A stretch of DNA of 64,000 bases. It comes from Gymnorhina tibicen. Taxonomy: Eukaryota; Chordata; Aves; Passeriformes; Artamidae. Below, one piece after another: positions 48,475 to 59,000 of this stretch. The first letter of the stretch is position 1. Every line of letters starts with the position of its first letter. The notes under the pieces are model-generated. The model saw nothing but the letters and a program-made list of their open reading frames with translations, was not told the origin of the DNA and searched no databases. Both the position numbers and the translations under genes were made by a program. The stretch is taken from assembly GCA_013399875.1 (NCBI GenBank), contig VXAZ01006320.1, positions 1,081,148 to 1,145,147 on the forward strand. The letters run 5' to 3'.

Positions 48475-48490
48475 TTGTTACATTCCAAAA

Positions 48491-51400
48491 CCTGTTGTTG
48501 TTTTCCTTGGGCGGGCTGTGACTCGTGGAGCTTGGGAGCAGGGCTATGGAAATGCCTACCCTGAGCCAGCATGGATCAGCTCTGCAGTTAAACACAGGCA
48601 CCTGGTACCTTCTTGGGCACCATGGATCAGTCCTGGTTTGGTCTTTGGACTTTTCTTGCCACAGAGAAGCTCTGGCAAAAGACAAGGGGTTATTCTGGAA
48701 TGTTAAGGGAAGAGGGAGCATTGCGGAAGGCCAAGCTTATATCAAGTGGAACCTGAACCTGCTCTTCCCAAGTGCTTTGGAGAGTCTCCATTTTCTTTCA
48801 TTCTTTTCTTTTAAGAATGAAGTTAGATCTGAGTACAGCCTATCACTGGGTGGCTGAAAAATGCTTTAGGCTTTTCCCAACTCCAGAACGTGTGCTTAAG
48901 TGCACTTTATGACAAGCTAATCTAAGAAATACAGTGAAAAATCCTCTCCCTGTGTGTAATTGGAGCCCCAGATTCACTCCATCACTCTCCAGCCCATAGC
49001 AGCTGCATAAAAAGGCTCAGCCACCCTTCTAGGGGGGAAGTGCTTGTGGTGGGAGATGTGGTGGGGCAAGTGAGTGGGATTTGGACAGAAATGCCCTTCA
49101 GGCAGGCAGGAGAGAAGGGCAGGAAGGCAGCACTGCTGGGTGCTGGGAAAGGGCAGTGTCTGGGCACAGCTCCAACCAAAACACCCTCAGCGCTGCCCTT
49201 CAGGAGCATGTGGTGTGGTCTCACCTGGAGGGGAGAGATTGGGCTGAGCTGGGCGTTCCTTGGAGAGAGTTGCTGCCTTGAGATACTTCTGCAGGGTCTA
49301 AGTTTTGGAAAGTCACAGCAGAGCCTACTCCAATGGTGACATGGCTGGCAGCAGGGAACGCTGCCCACCAAAGCCAGCACAGCCAAGGTGTCATTCATGT
49401 CAGGCCATCAGGCTCACCTTGCCTCTGCTGTGTGCCGAAACACTCGCAAGGCCAGCACTCCCTCCTCCCTTGTCCTTGCATCCTGGTTTTGCTCAGGAAC
49501 CAGTGGGCTTTTGGCTGGATTTGAGAACACCAAATGAAGCCAACTCTCACCCATCCTTTCTGGAGCAGGAGGACGGCTGGAGAGACAGACCCCAGCCTGA
49601 CTGGACACATCCAGTGAGGTCCTGCACCAGCACACTGGTGCAGGCAGACCTGGTAACCAGGGCAAGGTGATGCAAGTCACATCTGCAGGGCTGAGAAACC
49701 TGGAAATGAAAGAAGCCAGGATTTCCATGCTATGTAGAACCTGCTGATCTCCAGGCACCATGGACTGAAGGCTCCTAGTCTAAGGAGATGGTGGAGCTGG
49801 GTCCATGGAATGGCAGTGGCAGAGGAGCCCGTTCACCTCCTTAGGGTGGCCCTGGGGATGCTCCTGAGCTGGGTGATAACCTGGCAGGAGGGAATCCTCC
49901 ACCTCAGAGGCATAAGCTTACCCTTACCTGGGAAAAGGTTTCTTCCCTTCCCTCACTCCACCACCATGCTGGCCTCAGCATCATGAATGGGCCAGGGTTT
50001 CATGCTGGCTGGGATGGAGCTGCCTGGTTCCTGTGGGGAGGGTTGGATGCAGGGCAGCCTTGGAGCAGTGGGTGTCCTTCCCCTCAAGCCAGCAGTCCAT
50101 CCAAAGTGTCCTCACCCAGAGGGTACAGCAGGGTGGCCCCTTGTCCTGCCTTACCCTGCCTGCAGCCACCCCTTGGGGACGGCTGCTAGCCCCAGAGACC
50201 ATTTGGGTGTTAATTAGATGGAAGAAAATCCCTTAATTGCTCACTCCCAGTCCCTCTGGGCTGAATCCATGAGCTCTTGTTAAACTAGCTTCTGTCACCA
50301 ATCCTGTTCAAAAGAGGAACCAAAAGCTCCCCAAAGCCCCACATTGCCTTCCCCCACCCTGTCACGAACAGGAGGGCAGGGTTTCTGCAGCACCGCGTCC
50401 TTGCAGGGCCAGCTGCCCACCGAGCATCTCTGAATTGTTATTCATGGGACAGGGAGGCTGCTCTGGCTACTCACTAGTCTGAGTCATCACCCCCTGTGAA
50501 AATCTATTTTTGTCACCTCTTTGTCTCTGGGAAGAAGTTGTGGTCCCTGCTGAGGGACAGGTCGGGACCGTGGGAGTGGTGAGCCATGCCCCACTGCAAT
50601 ATCCAACTCTTCCCCATCCCAGCACGGGTGAGTGGGGCCGGGCTGGTGCAGAGGGGCTCACCCTCCCCCTCACTGCCAGAGCGGCATCAGCCAGAGGTAT
50701 AAACCTCGTCACCACAATCCTGCAGACTTTGGTAATAAAATCTGGATGTTCAGGACAGTGCAAAGTCCCCAGCACAGCATCACTTCTCCTGGCAAAAAGC
50801 TTTGTAGAAGCATACAGCACTTTTTTCCTCAGGGTTGCAGATAAAGGATACCCCTCCCACCCTGAGCTGCACACTGTCCGGTAGGGTGGGCTGGTCCAGC
50901 ACTCACATGGGTTCCTTTCAAATCCATTCCCACCCAGCTGCTGCCAGGGTGGGCATGCAGCAGGCAGGGGGTGACGCAGCAGGGTGCAATCCCCTGCCAC
51001 TGTTAGCAAGGGACAGGTTGGAGGCAGGTGGCCTCCCTTCACGTCACGGGGCGCAGGCTTCTGTTTCCTCTGCGTCCCACACCAGTGCCCACTTGTCCCA
51101 GCACACCAAGCACTCACCCTCCCAGAGCACTCACTGGCCTCACCACCGGGGCCAGACGCCTGTTGCTTGGGCTTTCTTCACATCCACCTGCTCAGCCTGC
51201 TCCATGTCCACCTCCACTTTTCCTCCTCATCATTCCCTTCATCTCCCCCTCTTCCTTGAACCACCCCATCTGTCTTCCTCTCCTCCTCCCACAGCCTTAC
51301 ACCACCACAAGTCAGGCAGGTCTCTTGCTGGCTCCAGGGCAAGGGTTTTGAGGGGCTGAGGTGCAATGCACTCTGTGGGGAGAAAGGGTGACTGTACTGT

Positions 51401-52139
51401 GTCAACAACATTCCCCTCCCTGCTCCCACAGAACCAAATTTGAGGAGTCTTTGTAGCTCTGGCTTCTTTGCTATCCACTCAAATATGCCTGGGGGGAAAA
51501 AAGATGTAATTTTTACTGTTGTTTCATACCCAGCACCAGGGCTGTTTTAAACACACATGCTCCTGCTTCCCTGCCGGCTAGGAAGGATTTCCTGCCATTA
51601 CTGAGTAGAGCTTGAGATTGATTTTGTTCGCTTTCCCTCTTCTGCTCTTTTCTCGGCAGGGCTGCGTCGCCAAGGCCCCAGTGTGCCTGGGGAACAGGAG
51701 AGGGCATGGCACAGCTTCTGTTAGAGCAAGGAGAAAGTGGTTGTCTCAAGTAGCTCGTTTATGAGCAGTTCAGACTAGAGTGATGGTGGGGAAGATTAAA
51801 CGTGTGTATTTATTTCCCAAATGGATAACATGGGCGTGCGGGGCAGAGGGTGAGGCATCCCATGGCAGCTCTCTGCAACAGTCCTGTCTGAGGTGGGAGA
51901 GCAAGACAGCCAGGAAGCTTGCTAGTTTAATTTTTAGGAGAAAGGCAAGGACGAAAAGGCCCAAAAGACCATCACACGGAATGACTGATTACGAGGCTCT
52001 CACCCTCGGAGTATCAAGGGGACCTTTACTTCCAGCCTAGGCATCTCGCAGGGGGAAAATCCTCCCTTGGGCTGTGCCAGAGCAGCATCCTCTCGCCAGA
52101 GGCTCCCGCCGGGCTGACTTCAGCGAGCCCGTCAGGGCT
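48491..52139. other. CBX6-NPTXR intergenic region
   Basis: About 3.6 kb with no convincing exon, RNA gene or mobile element. Open frames up to 216 codons occur because the sequence is GC-rich; they overlap on both strands and match no family I know. Confidence 0.55.
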
Positions 52140-52344
52140 GGCCCCGTTCCCGGGTGCCCCCGGGGTGCCCTCCCTCAACCTTCCCGTCCTCTTGCCCGCT
52201 CGCCCCCCACCTCTCGGACCGTCGCCCTTGCAGCCCGGGGAGGGTGCTCAGCGGGAAGGGGGGGTCACTGAGAGGGGCACGGCCGGGGGCACGGCCGGGG
52301 CCGGGGCGGGGGCGGCGGCGGGGGCGGTGCGGTGCGGTGCGGGC
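52140..52344 (+). promoter_or_regulatory. NPTXR: NPTXR CpG-island promoter (runs into gap)
   Basis: Very GC-rich sequence leading into the gap. It has two tandem ggggcacggcc units, runs of four or more G spaced by one to a few bases (about 52273-52327, a G-quadruplex candidate) and three ggtgc units at the edge of the gap. The position fits the NPTXR promoter and 5'UTR; the start site is not visible. Confidence 0.65.
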
Positions 52345-52896
52345 NNNNNNNNNNNNNNNNNNNNNNNNNNNNNNNNNNNNNNNNNNNNNNNNNNNNNNNN
52401 NNNNNNNNNNNNNNNNNNNNNNNNNNNNNNNNNNNNNNNNNNNNNNNNNNNNNNNNNNNNNNNNNNNNNNNNNNNNNNNNNNNNNNNNNNNNNNNNNNNN
52501 NNNNNNNNNNNNNNNNNNNNNNNNNNNNNNNNNNNNNNNNNNNNNNNNNNNNNNNNNNNNNNNNNNNNNNNNNNNNNNNNNNNNNNNNNNNNNNNNNNNN
52601 NNNNNNNNNNNNNNNNNNNNNNNNNNNNNNNNNNNNNNNNNNNNNNNNNNNNNNNNNNNNNNNNNNNNNNNNNNNNNNNNNNNNNNNNNNNNNNNNNNNN
52701 NNNNNNNNNNNNNNNNNNNNNNNNNNNNNNNNNNNNNNNNNNNNNNNNNNNNNNNNNNNNNNNNNNNNNNNNNNNNNNNNNNNNNNNNNNNNNNNNNNNN
52801 NNNNNNNNNNNNNNNNNNNNNNNNNNNNNNNNNNNNNNNNNNNNNNNNNNNNNNNNNNNNNNNNNNNNNNNNNNNNNNNNNNNNNNNNNNNNNNNN
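52345..52896. other. NPTXR: Assembly gap (552 N) over NPTXR exon 1
   Basis: Unresolved run between a CpG island and in-frame NPTXR coding sequence. It should contain the start codon, the N-terminal signal-anchor segment and roughly 160 residues of the stalk. The stated length may be an estimate. Confidence 0.85.
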
Positions 52897-53040
52897 CCCG
52901 CCGCCGCGCCCCCCGCCGCCGCCGGGCTCCGCGCCGCCCCGCGCCCCGGCACCATGGGCCATCCTCCCGACGAGCCGCCCGCCGTGCGGGAGCTGGAGGA
53001 GGCTGTCCGCACCCTCCAGGACCGAATCGACCGGATAGAG
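52897..53040 (+). CDS. NPTXR: NPTXR coding exon 1, 3' part
   Basis: Encodes PAAAPPAAAGLRAAPRPGTM then GHPPDEPPAVRELEEAVRTL and QDRIDRIE, in frame from the gap edge. The ATG at 52954 corresponds to an internal methionine of human NPTXR and is not the start. The donor gtgcga is weaker than consensus. Confidence 0.88.
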
Positions 53041-56000
53041 GTGCGAGGGATGCTTCTGGGGATCTGGGAGGGATTCTCCCAGGGGATGATGCTCCTGGGG
53101 GTCTGGGAGGGATGCTCCCAGGGGATGTTGCTCCGGGCGTGATGCTCCGACACGTGCCATTCCCGAGGCCTGCAGCCACATGCACGCCGAACCAGCTCGT
53201 CCCCCTCATGAGGCTTCAGGAAGGTTGTCCTTGCCTCACTCTTTCCTGAGATCTCTGCCCAGGGGCAAGGGATTCACCTTGAGCCCCCCTCTCTTCCCTC
53301 CATGCAGGGTAGTCCCAAAGCACCAGGGCTGCCCTACTTTCCCCCCGGGTCTGCACCCTGGTAGGGTACCACAGCACCTGCCAAGGACTCCTCCAGAGCA
53401 GGTTGGCAGCTCAGGGCCAGATCCTGCCGTTTAGCAAAAAGGCAAATCCCATCTGATGCCTTCATGGTTATGAATGGGACGTCTCACAAAGTAAAGTGCA
53501 GTGCCACCCACTGTGAGCCTGGCACCCTTTCCCCACATGGTCCGTGGGAGCTGGAGCGAGAAGGGCACAGCTGGAGTCACTCACTGTGCCCATTCCTGTG
53601 GCACTGGGCTATCGGCATTTGGGATGCAGACCCGTGGTCCCCACTCTGTAGCAGCTGTGCAGTGTGTGCCTGGCAGGCTCAGCCCTGGCCCAGCCACAAG
53701 CCAGTGGCACCAAAGGCTCTCCCGTGATGCCTGTCATGGGACACATCCCAGAGTGCATGTAAGCGTTGATTTATTTGGGCTGATATGGGCTCAGCAGTCC
53801 CATGGACCTTGGCAGACTTTGCAGGATACGGCTGTGGCAATGGTTTTGGCACGTGAGAGCCACAAGAGGAGAGCTGTCTGCTTTCCCTGTGGGAACTGCT
53901 GCAGGTAGGGGTTGTTCCCTGAGGTCTGTCAGGTGTCAGAGCCACCTGCAAGGAGCCTCCTGCGAGTCCTCAATGTTCTCATCTTCCTGTTCAGTTCCCT
54001 TTTGCCCTCTCCACTCCTCCCTGGAGTGTGGAGCTAGGAGGGGGGTCATGCAGCACCCCAAGAGGTCCCTCTCCTCAGCTTTGCCCTTCTGCCCCGCTCC
54101 CTACAGCCACATGGGCACAGCAGCAGCAGGCAGTGGATGGGAAATTCAGAGCCACTAAGGTCACAGGCTGAGAAATGAGCCTGGGAGAGAGGGTTATTGT
54201 AATGGATGGAGACATGAACAGGAAAAGAAAGACAGAGAAAGGCAAATAAACACATGCTCACAAGAAGGAAAAGAGCTGGAAGACCAGAGGAAGCACCTGT
54301 GAACTGTCAGGGTAACGCACACACAGGCACAAGAAGAAACACAGGTTTCTTCTTGCCAGGCAGGTGCAGGGAGAGTGGGATGTGCAGTCTGTCTGACACA
54401 TTGCCCAGAGCCAAATGCAGCCAAAGGGAGGGACAGACCCTCCCAAAAAACCCCTGCAGCCCCAAACAAATGGTTTTCTGTCAGTGGGATAACACAGCAG
54501 GTATGCTCACCCAGAAATAAAGCGGGGAAATAAGTCCCTGCACACCTACCAGGTGATGCACAGTGGGATGGTGCCCAGCATCTCAGTTTGGATCTTGGGG
54601 AGCATCAAGCCATACAGCCATGCTCTCCCCGTTCTCTGTGGGGCAGCATCACCCATGAGCTGCCCTGGCCCCTCTCCTGGGGTTTCTGATGATAGTGGGA
54701 GGTTTGGGGTGGAGGAGGAGGCTGAAGCTCATAAGGGCCGGAGCAGGCTCTCACACGTGTCTGGGGAGCCTAAAGCGATGCTGGGCCGAGGCTCATGCAC
54801 ACACTGATGAGGAAGCCAAGTGGCACATGGCCAAAAATGTTCCTTTTTGTGTTGCCAGGGGCCTGAGTGTCCCAAGTATACTCTGCAGGGGAGACACAGC
54901 ACCCTGAGGCTCAGTGAGCCCTGCCAGGTGAGGAAATAGGGCAGTGTGTTGCAGGTGAGCTGGACTTCATCTGTCCTGGCTCCTGCCTGGTGAAAAGTGT
55001 CACCCGTGTGCCCCACACCCCCGTGATGGCTGCAGCCCAGCCAGCTGAGCGCTGTGGTCACACTTCAGCCATCCAGCAATGGTTGCCTGTGGCCTCCCTC
55101 TCCGAACTGCCTCCAACCCCACCCCAGGAGCAGACACCTAAAACTTCATGGTGGGGTACCTGCACTCTTCTGTCCTGCAAGGCTCCACCTGTCAGCCCGG
55201 GGAGCCTTCCTGAGGTACCCCATGACATGGGAAGCACTCTCAGCCTCCACAGCTATCCTGGGTGGTGGCAATGATCATCCCAAAAGGTGACCTGGATGGG
55301 GACAGTCCCGGGGTGGCCCCCATGTGCTGGAGACTCTGCAAAACCCATTGGGAAGGAGAGGAAATGCTGCCAAGTCTGTGGTGGCTTAGTCTCAGAAGAG
55401 AGATGACACAAAATGCCATGAGCCGCTCTGGGAAGGCTGCATCCCAGGGAGTCTCCAGGCAGGTTTGCCAGCAGGGATTACTGCTGGATGCTTCAGAGCC
55501 GGGACTGCGGGGAGGGGGCTGGTGGAAGATTGCTGATCTAATCTGGGCACTCTCAGCCCTGTCTGTAAGGCATAACAAGATTTATTCATGCACTGAAAAA
55601 CCTATTAAGGCATTTGTTTCTTAATTTTGTCAGCATGGCAGAAGGATTTCCCAGGGGAGGATGCAGGGAGGGCCCCCACGGTCTCGCTCTTTGTCCCCTG
55701 CCATTTCCGTGGGGCTGGGCTAGCATCAGCCCAGCATTCACATCTTCCCTCGCCTCTTCCTAATGCCACCCGAGGCACTGATCATCTTTTCCTCATGCAC
55801 AGCAGCCTAGTTAGGCTTTTTCATCCTGGTTTTCAGGGTCCCCCCCTTTCTCTCAGCACGTGCTCATGTCTGTAAACTCAGGTGCATCTTGGAACACAGA
55901 GCCAAGGGACCCAGGTGCTCCTTTTCCATGCTTTTAGATATTGCTGCAAATGGAAAGGGAGCAGGGAGAGAATCACCTTGGCTGCCTGGGCTGTGCCGAG

Positions 56001-59000
56001 ATGCAGATGCCCCCCTTCTCCCCATCATCCCTTGCAGGAGAGCGGAGTGGGAGAGGGGACAGCCTAATGGGCTCCGTGGGGGACCTGGTGGAATTGCAAC
56101 AGCCTGTTTGCTCCTCAGCTGGTGCACGGCTGTGCCATTGTGGCTGGTGACCTGGCTGCTGGCAGGAAACCCTCGGGTAAGGGAATGGGAATGGTTGTGA
56201 CCTAGCTGCTTTCCTCCTGTCTGCATCTCCAGCAGCGTAGGGATGTAAATACCCAAATTGTGACAGTCTCAGGCCCCCCCTGAGCGAGGTTTTAGGGGGA
56301 CAGGATCAGCAGTGAGCTCTTCCCTTGTGAGGAAGAGGGGAAAAGCTGATGCATCCCTGTTTTTCTTCTACTCCATGCAGTCCCTGTTGGAGTTTAATGA
56401 TCCCCAAGGTCCTGCCTGGGTCAAAAGAGGTGGCAGGCAGGGTCCAAAAAACCCTGGTGGAGCAGGTGTGCTGTCCTGCAGCAGTGAGCATCCCAGGGTG
56501 GCAGCCACTGAGGAGTTTTGTGCAGGGTGGAAGGATTCATGGGTCCAAGGAACGGAATGGGTCTGCTGTACACGCACCCAGCTGAGCACCATGATCCCTG
56601 GGATGTGCCAGGCCTCCATCCCGCAGGCATCGTCCTGCGCTCCTGCCCGCCCTGTCCCAGCAGCCAAGGTGTGCCGGCGGCTGAGGGGGAGCAGCGGTGC
56701 CCAGATTTGCCGGTGCATTAGTAAATGAGGCTCTGATCTCCTTATGTAAATCAAAGTGCATTTGCTGACTGAGGGCTCCAGCCCCAGTGAGCACACGCCG
56801 GCATGGCTGCCGCGGCCCCCTGCCCCCACCTCCCCCTCCCCACCCCCCTGCCAGCCGCTGACATTTAATGTGATTAATATTACCTGGCATCTTTCAATCT
56901 TTTTTGCCGGTTCTGGTGGCCAAAAAGCGTGGAAGGAGCCTCCCCCACACCCGCTGCCCACTCCCCTGCTGCCTGTGTGGCAGCAGATGGAAAGCCGGGT
57001 GCCTGCCGAACAGCCAGGGAGAAGGCGCTGCCCCCCATCTCCCCTCCCCAAAGGTCACCAGTAAATAACAGCTGCACATCAACCATTAATAATTTTGCAA
57101 ATAATTTGTCTTGTGAGAAAGATGCTCGAGTGGCAGCTCGGAGATGAGGATCATGGCTCAGGGATGCAGCCCAGCCTGGCATCAGGGGGATCATCCAGAA
57201 CAACTCGGCTGCATGGAGTAGCATGGGGAGTTCAGTCATTGTCTGGCTGCGGGGATATGGACGGTGTTTGCTGGGATGCCCTGAAACTCTGCCAGATGAG
57301 GGTACTGGCTACAATCCCTTTCCAGAAGGAACATAGGGTCAGCAATGGTTCAATTGGCCATGTGGCTCTGGCTGTTGGTGCCCCGGCTGCCAACTTGGAA
57401 GGACCAGCAACAGCTGGAGAGAGGGCTGGATGGGCAAAAACTCGGGAAGGGGGAAGAAATTGAATGAAAGGGGAAAGACACAGTGTGTGTGCACGGAGGG
57501 AAGCATCAGGAAGAGACGCTCCGAAGCCAGAGAAATGAAAAAGCCATAGGGAGAAAAGTTACAGAGGGAAGAAAATAGCAGCAGGGAGAAAAGCAGGAGG
57601 AAGAGGGGGGTAAAAAAAGTACTCAGTCACTACTGACTAATGTAGGGCAGGCTATCAGGGGCTAGTGAGAGTGACAAAATCTCCCAGCCTTTTCTTTTTT
57701 CGTCATTAACAGATGGAGCCGTGCATGAAAGCAGGGACGTAGGCTCCAAACCCGCAGCTCGAGCAATCAAAGCGTGTGGCAGACAGGAGCGTGCCAGCCT
57801 CCGCTGTAGCCAGGCAGCCTGAAAGGATGAGAAAAGCTCTTGGGGCACATGGGATGTGGCCATAGAGGCAAAGGCAACCCCATCCCACCTGTGCTGCCTC
57901 CTGCCAATGCAGCCAGCTCAGCTTGGGTACAAATGCAGGCAGCCTCAGGTGGGAATTATCCCTGCCAGGAGGATAAGAATGAACCTGTCTACTTCCCTTC
58001 CCTCCTGCCATCTCTACCCTGCCTTTCATCCAGTGGATCCCCAAGACCCCTCAAAAAAAATAAAAAGCAAAAGAGCTAAAGCCCCTTTCCCATTAGCTAA
58101 TCCCTCCATTTTGCAAAGACCAAAGGTAGGATGCTCGTTGCTGGGCACTTTTCCCTTCCCAGAGAGGTTTCACTCACTGCAAGAGCATCCTTAGTGCTGC
58201 TGGAGCAAGCAGGCAGCGAGAGCTGGCATTTGGTCAGGGCTGGCAGATGTCCCCAGCACAACCTCTCCTTTCTTGCTGGGTTTTGCTTTTCCGGGTTGGT
58301 TTTCCTCACGGAACCTGTGGGTTTGCCCTGGCAGACCCTGCTGGCAGCTCCTGCAGACCTTGGGGCATAACAACTTCCGTTTTATTTGTAGCCCAAGCAT
58401 GTTGCTGCCCAGAGTGGGTACATTTGTGCTCACACCAACACCATCTTCTCGCTTTTCCTCTCCCTGCTGTTCCCATCCGCCAGGGTTGCATCCTGCCCAG
58501 CCAAACCTGACTTTCTTCCAGCCTTCCCCTCCCTCTGCTGTTCATGATGGATAGCAAAAACTAGGGGTGACATGGGCAGGCATCCCTCCCCCTCAGCTTT
58601 GTGTGCATGATTATCAGGTCCTGTGCAGCCTGGAGAAGCTGGATGTAAGGAAGTAGAAAAAGCAGGAAGCCACAGATGAGCATGCTGACCTCCTCCAGGC
58701 CAGCTCTGAGGCCAGAGGGAGGCTGTTCAGATCAACGGGGATGGTATCCCCCATGTCCTGCCAGCACAAGCCATGAGAACGTCCAGGGCTGAAGCAGCCA
58801 TGCAGATCCCTCAGTGCGGCAGGAGCCAAGGCAAGGGTCTCCATGGCTGCTCCAGCACCTTTGGGAAGGTCTGGCAACACAGAGAAGGTGGTCATCATCT
58901 TTCAGAGCCCATGGCAGAGACACTAACGTGCTAAGGACACGGGGAAAGACGAGGGCTCCTATTTACAGAGAAACCCCAGGAGAATGGCAAAGGGTCACTT

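Larger units (their letters stand above)
40627..48490 (+). other. CBX6: CBX6 3' untranslated region (end inferred)
   Basis: From the TGA to a strong polyadenylation context at 48469. The final part is AU-rich with TTTTG repeats (about 48206-48222). AATAAA hexamers also occur at 42640-42645 and 44192-44197, so shorter forms are possible. It contains an A-rich tract at 45555-45584. No frame in it resembles a known protein. Confidence 0.6.

Noticed and set aside
50467..51117. A 216-codon minus-strand frame between CBX6 and NPTXR
   Set aside because: It is an open frame in GC-rich intergenic sequence, overlapped by several others on both strands, with no family resemblance.
52954..52956. ATG as the NPTXR start codon
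   Set aside because: The frame is open upstream into the gap, and the methionine matches an internal one in human NPTXR; the protein would lack its anchor.
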